A stretch of DNA of 64,000 nt from Cupriavidus necator A5-1 (lineage in GTDB: Bacteria > Pseudomonadota > Gammaproteobacteria > Burkholderiales > Burkholderiaceae). The position numbers and the translations under genes are program-made. The notes beneath the pieces were generated by a model. It had not been told where the DNA came from. It worked only from the letters and a program-made list of their open reading frames with translations, and did no database searches. This document shows positions 34,400 to 43,678 of this stretch, one piece after another (the stretch's first letter is position 1; the number at the start of each line of letters is the position of its first letter). The DNA lies in NCBI RefSeq assembly GCF_000744095.1, contig NZ_JQLI01000001.1, positions 62,001-126,000 on the forward strand. Reading direction: 5' to 3'.

Positions 34400-34843
34400 A
34401 TGAAGAAGCTGTTCGCTGCTCTCGCCTCCGCCGCCCTCGTCGGTACCGTTTTCGCGCAGACTGGTGTGCCAGCTTCCGCGACCCAGCCGCAGGGCGAGGC
34501 GGCGAAAGACCAGGTAAAGGTCGTCAAGGAGAAGAGCACCACGCAGGCAAAAGCCGACAAGAACAAGAAGAGTGCCGGCGCGCAGGGCGATGAAGTAAAG
34601 GCCCAAGCTAGCGCCAACAAGGAGAAGGCTGACGTAAAGGCTGATGCCAATAAGTCCGCCGCCAAGGGCACCCACCACAAGACGAGCAAGACGAAGGCCA
34701 CCCATACGGAGGCTGGTATGGCGAAGGTTGAAGCAAAGAATGATTCCAACAAGGCGAAGGCCAAGGCGGATGTGGCGAAGCCCGAGGCGCAGCCCGAAGC
34801 CGCGAAGGCCGCAGCCAGCGTGGACAAGACGAAGAAGCAGTAA
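34400..34843 (+). CDS. Exported Lys/Ala-rich low-complexity protein
   Basis: 147 residues. Signal peptide MKKLFAALASAALVGTVFAQ, then a mature part almost entirely Lys, Ala, Asp, Thr, Ser in irregular heptad-like repeats (KADVKADANKSAAK). Probably disordered. Similar proteins are abundant in the envelope of Cupriavidus and Ralstonia. AGGAG 12 bases upstream. Confidence 0.8.
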   Translation: MKKLFAALASAALVGTVFAQTGVPASATQPQGEAAKDQVKVVKEKSTTQAKADKNKKSAGAQGDEVKAQASANKEKADVKADANKSAAKGTHHKTSKTKATHTEAGMAKVEAKNDSNKAKAKADVAKPEAQPEAAKAAASVDKTKKQ

Positions 34844-34988
34844 GCTGCTCCCATCGAGCGAACCGAGGGACCGTTGCCAGGGCGAAGGCCATTGCAACGG
34901 CGCTTGAGTGCTGGAGCTTTGCGGAGAGCGCAGGTTAGCTGGAAGGCCAGCCTGGCCTCTCCGCACTTGTCACGTTTGGGGAATCGTC

Positions 34989-35141
34989 ATGAAGCCCATT
35001 CTCGCATTGCTGATTGCCGCCTCTACGCTGCTCGGCGGTTGCGTCGTGGTCCCATACGATAGCGGTTACTATTATGGTCCGTACGGGTACTGGGGCTACG
35101 GATACCACGGACACCATCGACACCACGGAGATAACTACTAA
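34989..35141 (+). CDS. Small Tyr/Gly/His-rich lipoprotein
   Basis: 50 residues. Lipobox LLGGC (Cys18), then VVVPYDSGYYYGPYGYWGYG and a HHRHHG end. The His-rich end could bind metal (inference). Confidence 0.7.
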   Translation: MKPILALLIAASTLLGGCVVVPYDSGYYYGPYGYWGYGYHGHHRHHGDNY

Positions 35142-35806
35142 GGCAGAGAGACCGGCAACAATGCCGCGACAAGCGGGGCGCTGGCTTCCAACTGCACGGC
35201 TCCAAGCACCTTCTCATGTGTGCAAGCAAAAACCATTTTCAGGCGCCTGGGTTCTTCGAGGCGAAATCGCGCCGGACGCTCGCTTGGGCGTTGACGAAGC
35301 GGCCTGCATGTCGGCATGAGTGATGGAAGGCATGCGTCAGTCCCTGCCGCAAGGTGACGGCAAAGCGCTCGTCTCGAAGTGGCTCATGCAGGGTGTACCC
35401 ATTGGTCAGCGTAAAAGTATCCCCAAACGCCGGCACCGTCAGCGGTTCGGCCAGGCAACATGGTGTCCCTTATCGCCCGGTACCAGATGGTCATGCGTAC
35501 CGGCAATGAACGCAAAGACGCCGGCGCTTGCTGTCATTCGCCTCGAACCGTTACCGCTTCAAAAAGTGCTTCGAAAGCGTGCATTCATCCCGTGCAAAGC
35601 CTGCGGGTTTACGAGCTTCAGCAGAGGCGTTGGTGTTGTTCATAGGCAGACATAGGATGTTGATGATGTAACGGTCATTAAGATGCCGGCGAGTAGAGTA
35701 TGCAGCGTAGCAGTGCCGGCTTCGGCGCCGCCAAAGTAACGGCTTAGACGTGCCGGCGCCGTGAGACGCTATACGTGACTTCGTGGCTCCGGCTCAACAA
35801 GGGTTC
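35142..35806. other. Intergenic stretch, possibly decayed coding DNA
   Basis: 665 bases without a convincing gene. Minus-strand frames (e.g. 35239-35436) have coding-like segments such as GDTFTLTNGYTLHEPLRDER but are broken and unrecognised. No IS ends seen. Confidence 0.4.
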
Positions 35807-36829
35807 ATGATGCCCAAGTTCGCTGACTTAGTAAGCCTGCTAAGATTTTCTGTTGTCTTGCTGGTGGTCTTGGGGCTTGCGCTAGTCGCAATGCTCGTAC
35901 TTACTCAGATGCCTGGCCACTCACACATCGGTCCACTGCCGACAATGTCGATGGATGAACTGGCTCTCTCGGCACGACTTCGTGAACATGTCAGGAACCT
36001 AGCCAAGGCTGAGCACAATGTCCAGAAGTACGCGGAACTGGAAGCCGCTGCGAAGTACATTGAGGGCACCCTGGCGGCTGAAGACTACTTCGTCAGTCGA
36101 CAGGAGTATGACGCGCTGGGAAAGAAGGTTCGCAACCTGATTATTACGGTTCCGAGCAAGACTCAGGCCGGTAAGCGCGTAATGGTAGTTGGAGCACACT
36201 ATGACTCGGCGATAGGTTCGCCTGGCGCTAACGATAACGCGACAGGTGTGGCAAGCGTTCTTGAGCTAGCCAAGCGTTTGAAAGACGCTGGGGCAACGGC
36301 TCAGTCCGACATTGTGTTCGCACTGTATACAAACGAAGAGGAGCCGTTCTTTGGGACGAACCTCATGGGTAGCAGCGTGCATGCTCGGTCGCTCAAGGAA
36401 AAGGGTACAAATGTGATAGCGATGTTCTCACTCGAGACCATGGGGTACTACTCCGACGTCAAGGGCTCGCAGAAATATCCCGGCCCGCTGAAAGCGTTCT
36501 ATCCGGAACAGGGGAATTTTATCGGCTTTGTGGGCAACGTCGGGTCTCTGGGTCTAGTGCGCAAAGTTACGGCCTCTTTCCGGCAGCATGCTGCCTTCCC
36601 GGCGGAAGGGATTGCTGGCCCACGGGCGATTCCCGGCATCGATTGGTCAGACCATGCACCGTTCATGGACCAAGGCTACCCATCGTTGATGGTGACCGAT
36701 ACCGCCCCATATCGGTACCCGTACTATCACAGTGCGCAAGACACCGTCGACAAAATTGACTTCGAGAAGCTGGCGCGCGTGGTTGTCGGTCTTGAGGCGG
36801 TTGTGCGAGACCTTGCCAACAATCCCTAG
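35807..36829 (+). CDS. M28 family metallopeptidase, membrane-anchored
   Basis: 340 residues from ATG 35807; GTG 35783 and ATG 35810 are alternatives. One N-terminal membrane anchor (FSVVLLVVLGLALVAMLVL) precedes a peptidase M28 domain. Zinc ligands: HYDS (His), GANDNATG (Asp bridging), NEEEP (Glu-Glu), SLETMG (Glu region), and YHSAQDTVDK (last His). These make a complete di-zinc aminopeptidase site. Probably periplasmic. Lower GC than the core genome suggests acquisition. Alone in its neighbourhood. Confidence 0.88.
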   Translation: MMPKFADLVSLLRFSVVLLVVLGLALVAMLVLTQMPGHSHIGPLPTMSMDELALSARLREHVRNLAKAEHNVQKYAELEAAAKYIEGTLAAEDYFVSRQEYDALGKKVRNLIITVPSKTQAGKRVMVVGAHYDSAIGSPGANDNATGVASVLELAKRLKDAGATAQSDIVFALYTNEEEPFFGTNLMGSSVHARSLKEKGTNVIAMFSLETMGYYSDVKGSQKYPGPLKAFYPEQGNFIGFVGNVGSLGLVRKVTASFRQHAAFPAEGIAGPRAIPGIDWSDHAPFMDQGYPSLMVTDTAPYRYPYYHSAQDTVDKIDFEKLARVVVGLEAVVRDLANNP

Positions 36830-37069
36830 GGGCTAATGGTCCCAAGGCTTGGTTGGCGCCCACCGTCAGCTTACGGCTGCCGCGCAAGCGCCGTAAGACA
36901 CTTGGTCGCCGGCTGGGTTGCAGACAACCTGGACAATGACACCCGATTTCCGAGGGGCGAGGATTGTAGGGATGCATCATATAGCGGGCGAGGTGGGTTG
37001 CTCAGACACCCCCCGCCATCGAGATTTTAGAATGCCGTAACCCTTTCACGCGCAGCTTGGCCAGGCCAC

Positions 37070-37312
37070 TACACCAAGCAAATGATCCGGCTGCGCCATG
37101 CCAGCCAGATCAACGGCAGCGAGGCCAACGAAATCATCTTCTTGAACTCGCACGACGGCACGAGCAGCTACCAGATGCTCGCCGGCATGTTTCGCTTCGT
37201 ATGCCAGAACGGCCTTGTCTGCGGCGACGCTGTCGCGGGCGTGCGCGTACCAACGGTTGACTCTCTGATGATTCGAAGCCGCCGGCAACCGCCGGCGGTT
37301 TTGCAGCGCTAA
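37070..37312 (+). pseudogene. DUF932 fragment
   Basis: YTKQMIRLRHASQINGSEAN, then EIIFLNSHDGTSSYQML and FRFVCQNGLVCGD match the middle of DUF932 (plasmid/phage) proteins. No start is seen upstream, and reading goes off after VAGVRVPT. A remnant of about 60 residues of a protein normally over 250. Confidence 0.7.
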
Positions 37313-38649
37313 CCTGCGTTCATGTCACCGAGTTTCTTGGCGGACGCCTGAAGGCCTTCCAAGATGCTGTCCGAGACATGGGCAGGGAAATTTGGTGACA
37401 GTCGATTGGCCACGTTCGAAACGGCCGTTGGGACCTTGGCAATCAACTCCTCCATGATTGGTTCCGCAGTTGCGCCTGCATAGCACTTAGGTGCCATGGC
37501 ATTGAACTGGCGGCGCCGAATATCCTTCAACAGATAGTGGCAGTTCCTGCCTGCAACTGCCATGGCGAGCTTAGCCTTGTGGTACGAGACGTGGTTGGGC
37601 CCATGCCCGATAATCGGCCAAGCGGAAAGAATGTCATAGAGTGGTGTGAGGTTGTAACGTCCCCCTGACAACATATGGATGCTGAAGTTCTTGGCGTGTC
37701 CGTCTGTAGCTGCCAGCATCCAGAACAGGACTTGTGTTGCCAAGAATGTTTTCAGGTCCTGCTCCGGAGTTTGTGACTGCCGGAGGACTGCCGCAATGTC
37801 GACCATCCCAGGTCCGCCTTCTGCTTCGTACTTCAGATGGGGAGGCACGCCAAGGACCTGGCAGAAATCCTCTTGCGGCAAACGCATTATCCATTTGCCG
37901 CTGTGATGAAGCTGTCGGTCGAATCGCGTGACGACGAGCACCTTCTGCTTGCCGAAGGTCAATATCTCACAGTCGGCCACCGGCAGTCCGAACTCCTTGA
38001 AGAGCTGCATGCAAAGCCATTCGTTCTCTACCGAGGTCGACAAGTCAGCTTTCCGGTTGCCCACCAACCCGAGCGGTAGCTTCAAGATATGTGTGGTCGG
38101 CGTTGCCCCATGCGGAAGCAGCCATTTCCCTTCGTGATGGAGCAGGGCGGTCTTTTCTTGGGCGCCTGCAATGGAGACGCGGAGATCTTCATCTTCCATC
38201 ATTGTTCCAGGCCCCGTTGTGGTAACCGTGTTCTCGAGGAGCTTCTCAATGTCGGCGTCAGATAGCGGGGTGCCTTCAATACGGTCGACGTTCTGGGGGG
38301 CTTCGTCTTCCTTGAGAAGCTGGACGGCGCCAACGCAGTCTCGTCCTATTGCTTCCAACAGGTCGAAGGGGTCGATGGAAGCGGTCTGATATTTGGTAGC
38401 GAGCCGCCGGCGGATGTTGTCGTTATCCGGCAGAAGGTTGTCGAAGTAGTTGCGGACCCGGTCACCCTTCAAAGGAGAGGTGTCGATGCCGAACGGCAGT
38501 GAAAGGGACAAGGGGCGTCCTGCGGCAGAAGCCATCCAGTCTTTGTCATACTGGAGCTCCATAGGCCGATGCGGCGGGATGCGCCAGGTGCCAACACGTT
38601 GGCCATTGGCCCAGACTGACAACGCCCGAGTGTGTGACTTTCTTCCCAT
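37309..38649 (-). CDS. hipA: HipA-like toxin kinase
   Basis: 446 residues. Couple_hipA N-terminal domain (GTWRIPPHRPMELQYDKDW ... LSLSLPFG, NYFDNLLPDN) and a HipA kinase C-terminal domain (VTRFDRQ; ATDGHAKNFSIHM with catalytic Asp and metal Asn; LTPLYDILS). HipA phosphorylates Glu-tRNA synthetase in E. coli, inducing persistence. It lies 3 bases downstream of hipB and shares its promoter. Confidence 0.93.
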   Translation of the reverse strand: MGRKSHTRALSVWANGQRVGTWRIPPHRPMELQYDKDWMASAAGRPLSLSLPFGIDTSPLKGDRVRNYFDNLLPDNDNIRRRLATKYQTASIDPFDLLEAIGRDCVGAVQLLKEDEAPQNVDRIEGTPLSDADIEKLLENTVTTTGPGTMMEDEDLRVSIAGAQEKTALLHHEGKWLLPHGATPTTHILKLPLGLVGNRKADLSTSVENEWLCMQLFKEFGLPVADCEILTFGKQKVLVVTRFDRQLHHSGKWIMRLPQEDFCQVLGVPPHLKYEAEGGPGMVDIAAVLRQSQTPEQDLKTFLATQVLFWMLAATDGHAKNFSIHMLSGGRYNLTPLYDILSAWPIIGHGPNHVSYHKAKLAMAVAGRNCHYLLKDIRRRQFNAMAPKCYAGATAEPIMEELIAKVPTAVSNVANRLSPNFPAHVSDSILEGLQASAKKLGDMNAG

Positions 38650-38652
38650 TGA

Positions 38653-38901
38653 TTACCACTCCGTTTCTTGCGATGTGGGGGCGTGGTTTTTCGACTGGAG
38701 AACGAGCTCTAAACCATAAAGGCTGACCAAGGCCAGTAACTGTTCCGCAGAGATGGCTTTGGGCTCAATCTCCAAGGCAGACAGCCGGCTTTGGCTTAGT
38801 CCAAGCCTGGTAGCGGCTTGGCCTTGCGTGAGCCGTTTGGCTCGGCGAGCCGACCGCAATATTTCGCCTAGCTGAGATGGCGTTGAGAGCACTTGTTTCA
38901 C
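38653..38901 (-). CDS. hipB: HipB-like antitoxin, HTH repressor
   Basis: 82 residues from GTG 38901. XRE-type HTH (LGEILRSARRAKRLTQGQAA, TRLGLSQSRLSALE). The C-terminus reaches the toxin gene. It should neutralise HipA and repress the operon at the repeated sites upstream. Confidence 0.93.
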   Translation of the reverse strand: MKQVLSTPSQLGEILRSARRAKRLTQGQAATRLGLSQSRLSALEIEPKAISAEQLLALVSLYGLELVLQSKNHAPTSQETEW

Positions 38902-38905
38902 GTTG

Positions 38906-39054
38906 AATACCTGCTATGCGCGTAAATATATTTTACCTGCATTGCTCGTAAAAGTAAATTAGCTGCAATACGGGTAGATACGAGTTGCTACTATAACGAG
39001 TGAGGCTGAAATAACTGTTATGCAAATATATATGTATAGCAGGTATTTCAAGGT
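38906..39054 (-). promoter_or_regulatory. hipBA operator region with repeated boxes
   Basis: Direct repeats ACCTGCTATGCGCGTAAA (38909-38926) and ACCTGCATTGCTCGTAAA (38935-38952) with a weaker AGCTGCAATACGGGTAGA (38961-38978). An inverted copy, TATAGCAGGTATTTC, is at 39035-39049 and mirrors GAATACCTGCTATG at 38905-38918. AT-rich between. Expected HipB binding and looping sites. Confidence 0.65.
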
Positions 39055-40075
39055 CCGCGTCGTTGAAGGGTGCATTGGAGTGCATCTGGCCAAGAAAAAA
39101 GGCCTCTTACGACGCTCTTGAATGAGCTGTCAGGGGCGCAAGCGTCGCGCCAGGACCACTTTTTTGGCTTGGGAGGGTTCAGGCAACGCGGCGGGAGAAT
39201 CCGGGCGTGGAGTGCCTCGAAATCCACGTCACACATTTGGAGGCCCGTAGCGGCCCGAACTTGGCCATTTGAAGTTGTTCGAGCATCGTCGGGCCGCTCA
39301 AACAGTTGATTCTTCGCGACCTGTACTTCCGGCCCACGCGATCCCTATCGGAGTATGCGCAACTGGCTCAGCTCAACAGTTCGATCGACTGACCAAACCG
39401 GCAAGCCCACAGCCAGATACAAGCCGCGGCGGCGCCCTATGTCTTCTTTTTTTCGTCTTGCCAAGCTCTAGTCACCGGGCTGACTGGAACGAACCGCCGC
39501 ACCCGACTGCTCGGACGCAGATCGGTGTCAATCCAACCGTCCATGTCGGCCGATAGACGACCCCCGGAACCGGCATTCGTGCGCCTTTCGGCGGACGACG
39601 ACTGTGTGCGTGCTACCCGTAGACCGTGCGCACGATCCGCAGCAGCGCATGCGCCCGGCGCTCAGTGGCCAAGATCGACCTCTCCAGTCACGCCAACGGT
39701 AAGAGCGCAGCAGGCATGAACCGCTGTAACCGGTATGCCGTCGCCACTATCCTGTCACTCCTGCGTCCTGCGGATCCCGACCGTTGGTAGTTTCAGTCTT
39801 CTTTAAATGAAGCCATTCAAGTGAATGACCTTGGCCTCCTCGGGCTACTGACGCTTGATCGAGGCGTCAATTCGGAGAGGTTGTGGCACTGTTGCGCCAA
39901 TGATAGAAGGGCTAGAGCAGAAGGCCGCGTGGGCAACCGACAAACTTAGACGCAAATTCAGGGCATGAGCACACCAGCAAATAGCGTAGCCCAACTACCA
40001 TCATCCGTCGTCGCGCGACGCATCGATGAAGAGAACGCGAAAATTCTCCGATGCCACCGGGCAGGCCATTCTGAT
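39055..40075. other. Long intergenic stretch
   Basis: About 1 kb with no gene I can support. Short frames have no recognisable product. GGCACTGTTGCG at 39885-39896 recalls an IS6-family end but has no partner. Confidence 0.4.
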
Positions 40076-40873
40076 TCAGCGCTGCGAGGGAATATTGCCG
40101 CCGTCGACGACGATCTCGCTGCCGGTCACGTAGCTGGCCTCGTCCGACAGCAGGAAACGGACCACGCGCCCGACCTCAGCAGGGGTGCCGAGGCGGCCCA
40201 GTTGGATGCGGCGTTCGAAGGTGCCTGCAGGCAGGGCCGCGATGGCGGACTGCAGCATCGGAGTATGGATCTGTCCGGGAGAGACGGCATTGGCGCGGAT
40301 GCCGTCGCGGCCCAGGCTGTCGGCGAGCGAGCGCACTAGCGAGAGCAGGCCGCCTTTTGAGGCGGAGTAAGCCGGAATCAGCGCATTGCCCAGCGTGGCA
40401 TTGATCGACGCGATGCCGACGACTGCCGCGCCGGGTTGCGCGCGCAGGTCAGGCAGCATGGCCTGCACCAACAGGGCCATGGCGCGCAGGTTGACATCCA
40501 GCACGGCGTCCCAGCGCGCCTGCGTCAGGCCGTCGATGCCGCTCTGATCCACCACGCCAGCAGCATGCACCATGCCGCCCAGCGCCGGCAGGGCGGCGCG
40601 GGTGCGGGCCAGCGCGTCGTCCAGGTCGGCAGGGGCGCGCAGGTCAATGCCGAGCCCGATGGTGGGCACGTCATAACGTTCGGCGAGCGCCGCGGCGACG
40701 GCACGCGCCTTGTCCTCCTGGATATCCCAGATGGCGACCGGCCGGTTTACCGCGGCCAAGGCCGCCGCGCAAGCCTCGCCGATGCCGGAGGCGCCGCCGG
40801 TCACCACGACCGCACTGGCCGGTGTGTTGAGGGTCACGCGAAAATCGTCGGTGGCAGGGTGTTGGATCGTCAC
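40076..40873 (-). CDS. SDR family oxidoreductase (regulon member)
   Basis: 265 residues from GTG 40873 with GGGAG before it; ATG 40894 is an alternative. TGGASGIG cofactor site, catalytic YSASKGG, and the C-terminal SEIVVDGG. Complete classical SDR. A LuxR-linked box (40978-40993) lies upstream. Its product probably acts on the same alicyclic/steroid-like substrate pathway as the 42.5-48.8 kb operon. Confidence 0.9.
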   Translation of the reverse strand: MTIQHPATDDFRVTLNTPASAVVVTGGASGIGEACAAALAAVNRPVAIWDIQEDKARAVAAALAERYDVPTIGLGIDLRAPADLDDALARTRAALPALGGMVHAAGVVDQSGIDGLTQARWDAVLDVNLRAMALLVQAMLPDLRAQPGAAVVGIASINATLGNALIPAYSASKGGLLSLVRSLADSLGRDGIRANAVSPGQIHTPMLQSAIAALPAGTFERRIQLGRLGTPAEVGRVVRFLLSDEASYVTGSEIVVDGGNIPSQR

Positions 40874-40977
40874 TGGATGTCTCCCGGATGTCATGGTTGG
40901 TCGCGCAGCGGCGCGACATGCGCGGCTGATATTCGCGGCTGATAGGTGCATTGTTTCCGGTCGCGACGGATACAACA

Positions 40978-40993
40978 TAGTCCAAACGAACTA
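40978..40993. promoter_or_regulatory. Predicted LuxR-type operator upstream of SDR
   Basis: TAGTCCAAACGAACTA matches TAGTCCCAACAGACTA (42436-42451) at 13 of 16 positions. Semi-palindromic TAGTC-N6-RACTA. About 105 bases upstream of the SDR start. Confidence 0.5.
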
Positions 40994-41103
40994 AGAATCG
41001 GCGCCTCGGCCGCAATTCCGCCCCGGAACCCTTCCGCCTGAGGTAATGTCTCTGCTCGAGGTCCCGTGGACGCGCGGCGCGGCGTCGGCACGCCGCATGC
41101 GCC

Positions 41104-42273
41104 TCAATCGAGCGGAATGATGCTGTGCAGGACGGTTTGTACCAGCGCCGCCTGCCGGGTCACGCCAGTCTTGGAGAACACGGCACGCAAATGCGCTCGC
41201 GCGGTATTGCGGCGGATGTCGAGTTCCTGCGCCGCTTCATCCAGTGACAGGCCCTGGGTCAGCAACAGTACGAGAGACGCCTCCGTCCGGGTGAAATCAA
41301 ACATATTGCGCAGTAGTTCGGTCGACCCCAATGCCTTTTGCTCGGGGTCGCGGATAAAGACCGCCACCGCGGGCTGGCGCGGACGCTCGGACCACTTCTG
41401 CGAGGCGATGGGACGGACCAGCAGTCCCAGCCGGGCGCGGTCGCCCTTGCGCGGCACCGACAGCCCGAGCGGGATGCCGGGCTGCACCGAGTCTCGTAAG
41501 GCGATGGCCTGGCGGACCAAGGCCTGCAGCTTGCGGTTTTCCTGCGCCGAGTCGACCATCAACTGGCCGTTGCAAACCACCAGACCATCCTTTTCCGCCA
41601 GCAGGGCGTCGGCCATGCCATTGGTGGTAAGGACCTGGCCGGTGTCGTCCAGGATGACCGAGCCGATCAGCAACCTGTCTACCGTGCCGGCGTAGAAGCG
41701 CCGCTCCGACTCGGTCGTGTTGAGGTTGGCGTGGATACGTACCGCGCGCTCCAGGTGCGGCACGATGCGCCGGCACACAGCCTTGTCGGCCTCGGAGAAG
41801 CGGTCCCTGCCATGTGGGCGGCAGATCCGCAAGCGGCACTCCACACCATGCTCGGCGCGGATGTCTACGCCCATGATTTCAAGCACGTCGTAGGGCTTGT
41901 TGAAGAATCGATATATCTCGCTCTCTAACCACCTGGCCTCGCCAATCAACTCATGCACGGTCAGGACTTGTGCGTTGGGCAGGTTGACGAAAGGGTCGAT
42001 GGCATAGAAGTGCTGCGCGTAGGCGCCCGTTCCGACGGTGGTATCGACCGCGCTGGAAGTGATCATCAGGCCGGGCGACGTATTGGACGGCGGGCGCAGC
42101 ACCAGCGTCACGTAGTTGGCGGCCAGCAGGTGTCGCAGCGCATCCAGCAGCGACTGCCATGGGATATCAAGCAGTGGGCCGTCGTACACCAGCCCGATCA
42201 GATCGCTGATCTCGTCCACGCCGAGTGCCGGCTGGCTCGGAAGCTGTGCGTCGATCCATTGAAGGCTTGTCAT
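41104..42273 (-). CDS. LuxR-family transcriptional regulator
   Basis: 389 residues from ATG 42273. A long N-terminal ligand-sensing part (PAS/GAF-like, residues 1-310) and a C-terminal LuxR HTH (TRTEASLVLLLTQGLSLDEAAQELDIRRNTARAHL). It lies between the minus-strand SDR gene and the divergent Rieske operon. It probably senses a pathway intermediate and acts at the TAGTCC..ACTA boxes. Confidence 0.88.
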   Translation of the reverse strand: MTSLQWIDAQLPSQPALGVDEISDLIGLVYDGPLLDIPWQSLLDALRHLLAANYVTLVLRPPSNTSPGLMITSSAVDTTVGTGAYAQHFYAIDPFVNLPNAQVLTVHELIGEARWLESEIYRFFNKPYDVLEIMGVDIRAEHGVECRLRICRPHGRDRFSEADKAVCRRIVPHLERAVRIHANLNTTESERRFYAGTVDRLLIGSVILDDTGQVLTTNGMADALLAEKDGLVVCNGQLMVDSAQENRKLQALVRQAIALRDSVQPGIPLGLSVPRKGDRARLGLLVRPIASQKWSERPRQPAVAVFIRDPEQKALGSTELLRNMFDFTRTEASLVLLLTQGLSLDEAAQELDIRRNTARAHLRAVFSKTGVTRQAALVQTVLHSIIPLD

Positions 42274-42435
42274 CGGTGCTTTCTCAAATCTGCGGCGCAA
42301 CGCAGTTGCGGCATTGGGCCAGTCCGGCCGTCGGCGGCTAGCGATCGGCTGGAAATAGTATCTGCTTGTCCGTGCCGTGCCAGTGGGTGTTTCCCCCGGG
42401 CGCCGGCCCGGGGATGCCTGTCGTGCGCGGGGAAA

Positions 42436-42451
42436 TAGTCCCAACAGACTA
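42436..42451. promoter_or_regulatory. Predicted LuxR-type operator in divergent intergenic region
   Basis: TAGTCCCAACAGACTA lies between the LuxR gene (start 42273, minus) and the oxygenase gene (42576, plus). A weaker half-like copy TAGTCCGTCAGGAC occurs at 42497-42510. The rest of 42274-42575 shows nothing else. Confidence 0.5.
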
Positions 42452-42575
42452 GATTTGCACAGGGACGCCCCATGTCGCTCCGGAAGGCGTTGAATCTAGT
42501 CCGTCAGGACCATGCCCGTGAAATGGCCCGGCCAGAAGAATACGGCCGTGAGCAAACAGCCATCACGGAGGAGAC

Positions 42576-43664
42576 ATGGAAGCGCAGCAGTTCCTGCAGA
42601 CAGCCCCGCAGCCCACCCGCTACGCCCGCGGTTGGCATTGCCTCGGGCATGCCTCGGATTACAAGGACGGCAAGCCTCACCGGCTCGACATCTTTGGTAC
42701 GCGCCTGGTGGCGTTTGCCGGCGAGGACGGGCGCATCCGCATCCTCGACGCGTGGTGCCCACATATGGGCGCGGACCTGGCCCTCGGCGAAGTGAAGGGC
42801 AACGCCATCGTGTGCCGCTTTCATGGCTGGCAATGGAATGGCGACGGCGCCTGCGAGCATGTGCCGTGCGCCAGGCGCATTCCGCCCAAGGCGCGCACGC
42901 GTGCGTGGACAGTCTGCGAGCAGAACCACCTGCTGTTCATCTGGCACGACCCCGAGGGCGCGCCGCCGCCGCCCGAGGTCGCGATACCGCGCATCAGCGC
43001 CTGCTTCACGGGTGAGTGGACCGGATGGACGATCCGCAAGATGGTGATCGGCACCAATTGCCGTGAGCTTGTCGATAACCTGGCGGACGTCGCCCATTTC
43101 GGGCCGGTGCACGGCTCACCAGCCGTCTATTTCTGCAACACGTTCGATCGCCACATCGGCTACCAGATGTTCCGCGGCGAGGAGAGCGAGTTGCTTGGAC
43201 GGAGTCTGGTTGCGGACAGCGCGTACTTCGGGCCCGCCTACCACGTGACGCGCATGACGGCGGAGGTTGACGGCAAGCCCCTTGACACCATTCTGCTCAA
43301 TTGCCACGTGCCGATCGACTCGCAGAGCTTTGAGCTGCGCTACGGCGTCATGGTCAGGAAGGTGCCGGGCCAATCGGAGGAACAGAACCAGGAGATGGCG
43401 CAGGCCTACGTGGAGCAGGCGCAAGCCTCCTTCTTCCAGGACGTGGAGATCTGGCACAACAAGATCCGCGTCGACCGCCCCGTGCTCAGCGACGCCGACG
43501 GTCCGGTCTATCAGCTTCGCGAGTGGTACCGCCAGTTCTACACCGATGTCGCCGACCTGCCCGCTGACCTTGACCGCAAGAAGGTCTTCGAGCGGCGCGA
43601 CGGCACCTGGCGCACGCTCGATGCCGTGCCGCCGGAGGCGGTGAGCAAGCTGCACCTGATTTGA
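42576..43664 (+). CDS. Rieske oxygenase, KshA-like (3-ketosteroid 9alpha-hydroxylase family)
   Basis: 362 residues. Rieske cluster C61-P-H63 and C80-x2-H83; mononuclear iron site in NLADVAHFGPVH (Asp171, His174, His179). The start RYARGWHCLGHASDYKDGKP and the ends FQDVEIWHNK and LREWYRQFYTDVADLP closely follow KshA. KshA with reductase KshB hydroxylates 4-androstenedione at C9. The substrate here may be a steroid or another polycyclic/alicyclic compound. No intact reductase gene is nearby. First gene of the operon; AGGAGA before the start. Confidence 0.88.
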   Translation: MEAQQFLQTAPQPTRYARGWHCLGHASDYKDGKPHRLDIFGTRLVAFAGEDGRIRILDAWCPHMGADLALGEVKGNAIVCRFHGWQWNGDGACEHVPCARRIPPKARTRAWTVCEQNHLLFIWHDPEGAPPPPEVAIPRISACFTGEWTGWTIRKMVIGTNCRELVDNLADVAHFGPVHGSPAVYFCNTFDRHIGYQMFRGEESELLGRSLVADSAYFGPAYHVTRMTAEVDGKPLDTILLNCHVPIDSQSFELRYGVMVRKVPGQSEEQNQEMAQAYVEQAQASFFQDVEIWHNKIRVDRPVLSDADGPVYQLREWYRQFYTDVADLPADLDRKKVFERRDGTWRTLDAVPPEAVSKLHLI

Positions 43665-43678
43665 TTAAGGAGAGGGTT

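Noticed and set aside
35239-35655. Frames on both strands upstream of the M28 peptidase
   Set aside because: Composition is ambiguous and neither gives a recognisable protein.
39885-39896. GGCACTGTTGCG resembling an IS6-family end
   Set aside because: Single copy, no inverted partner and no transposase within range.
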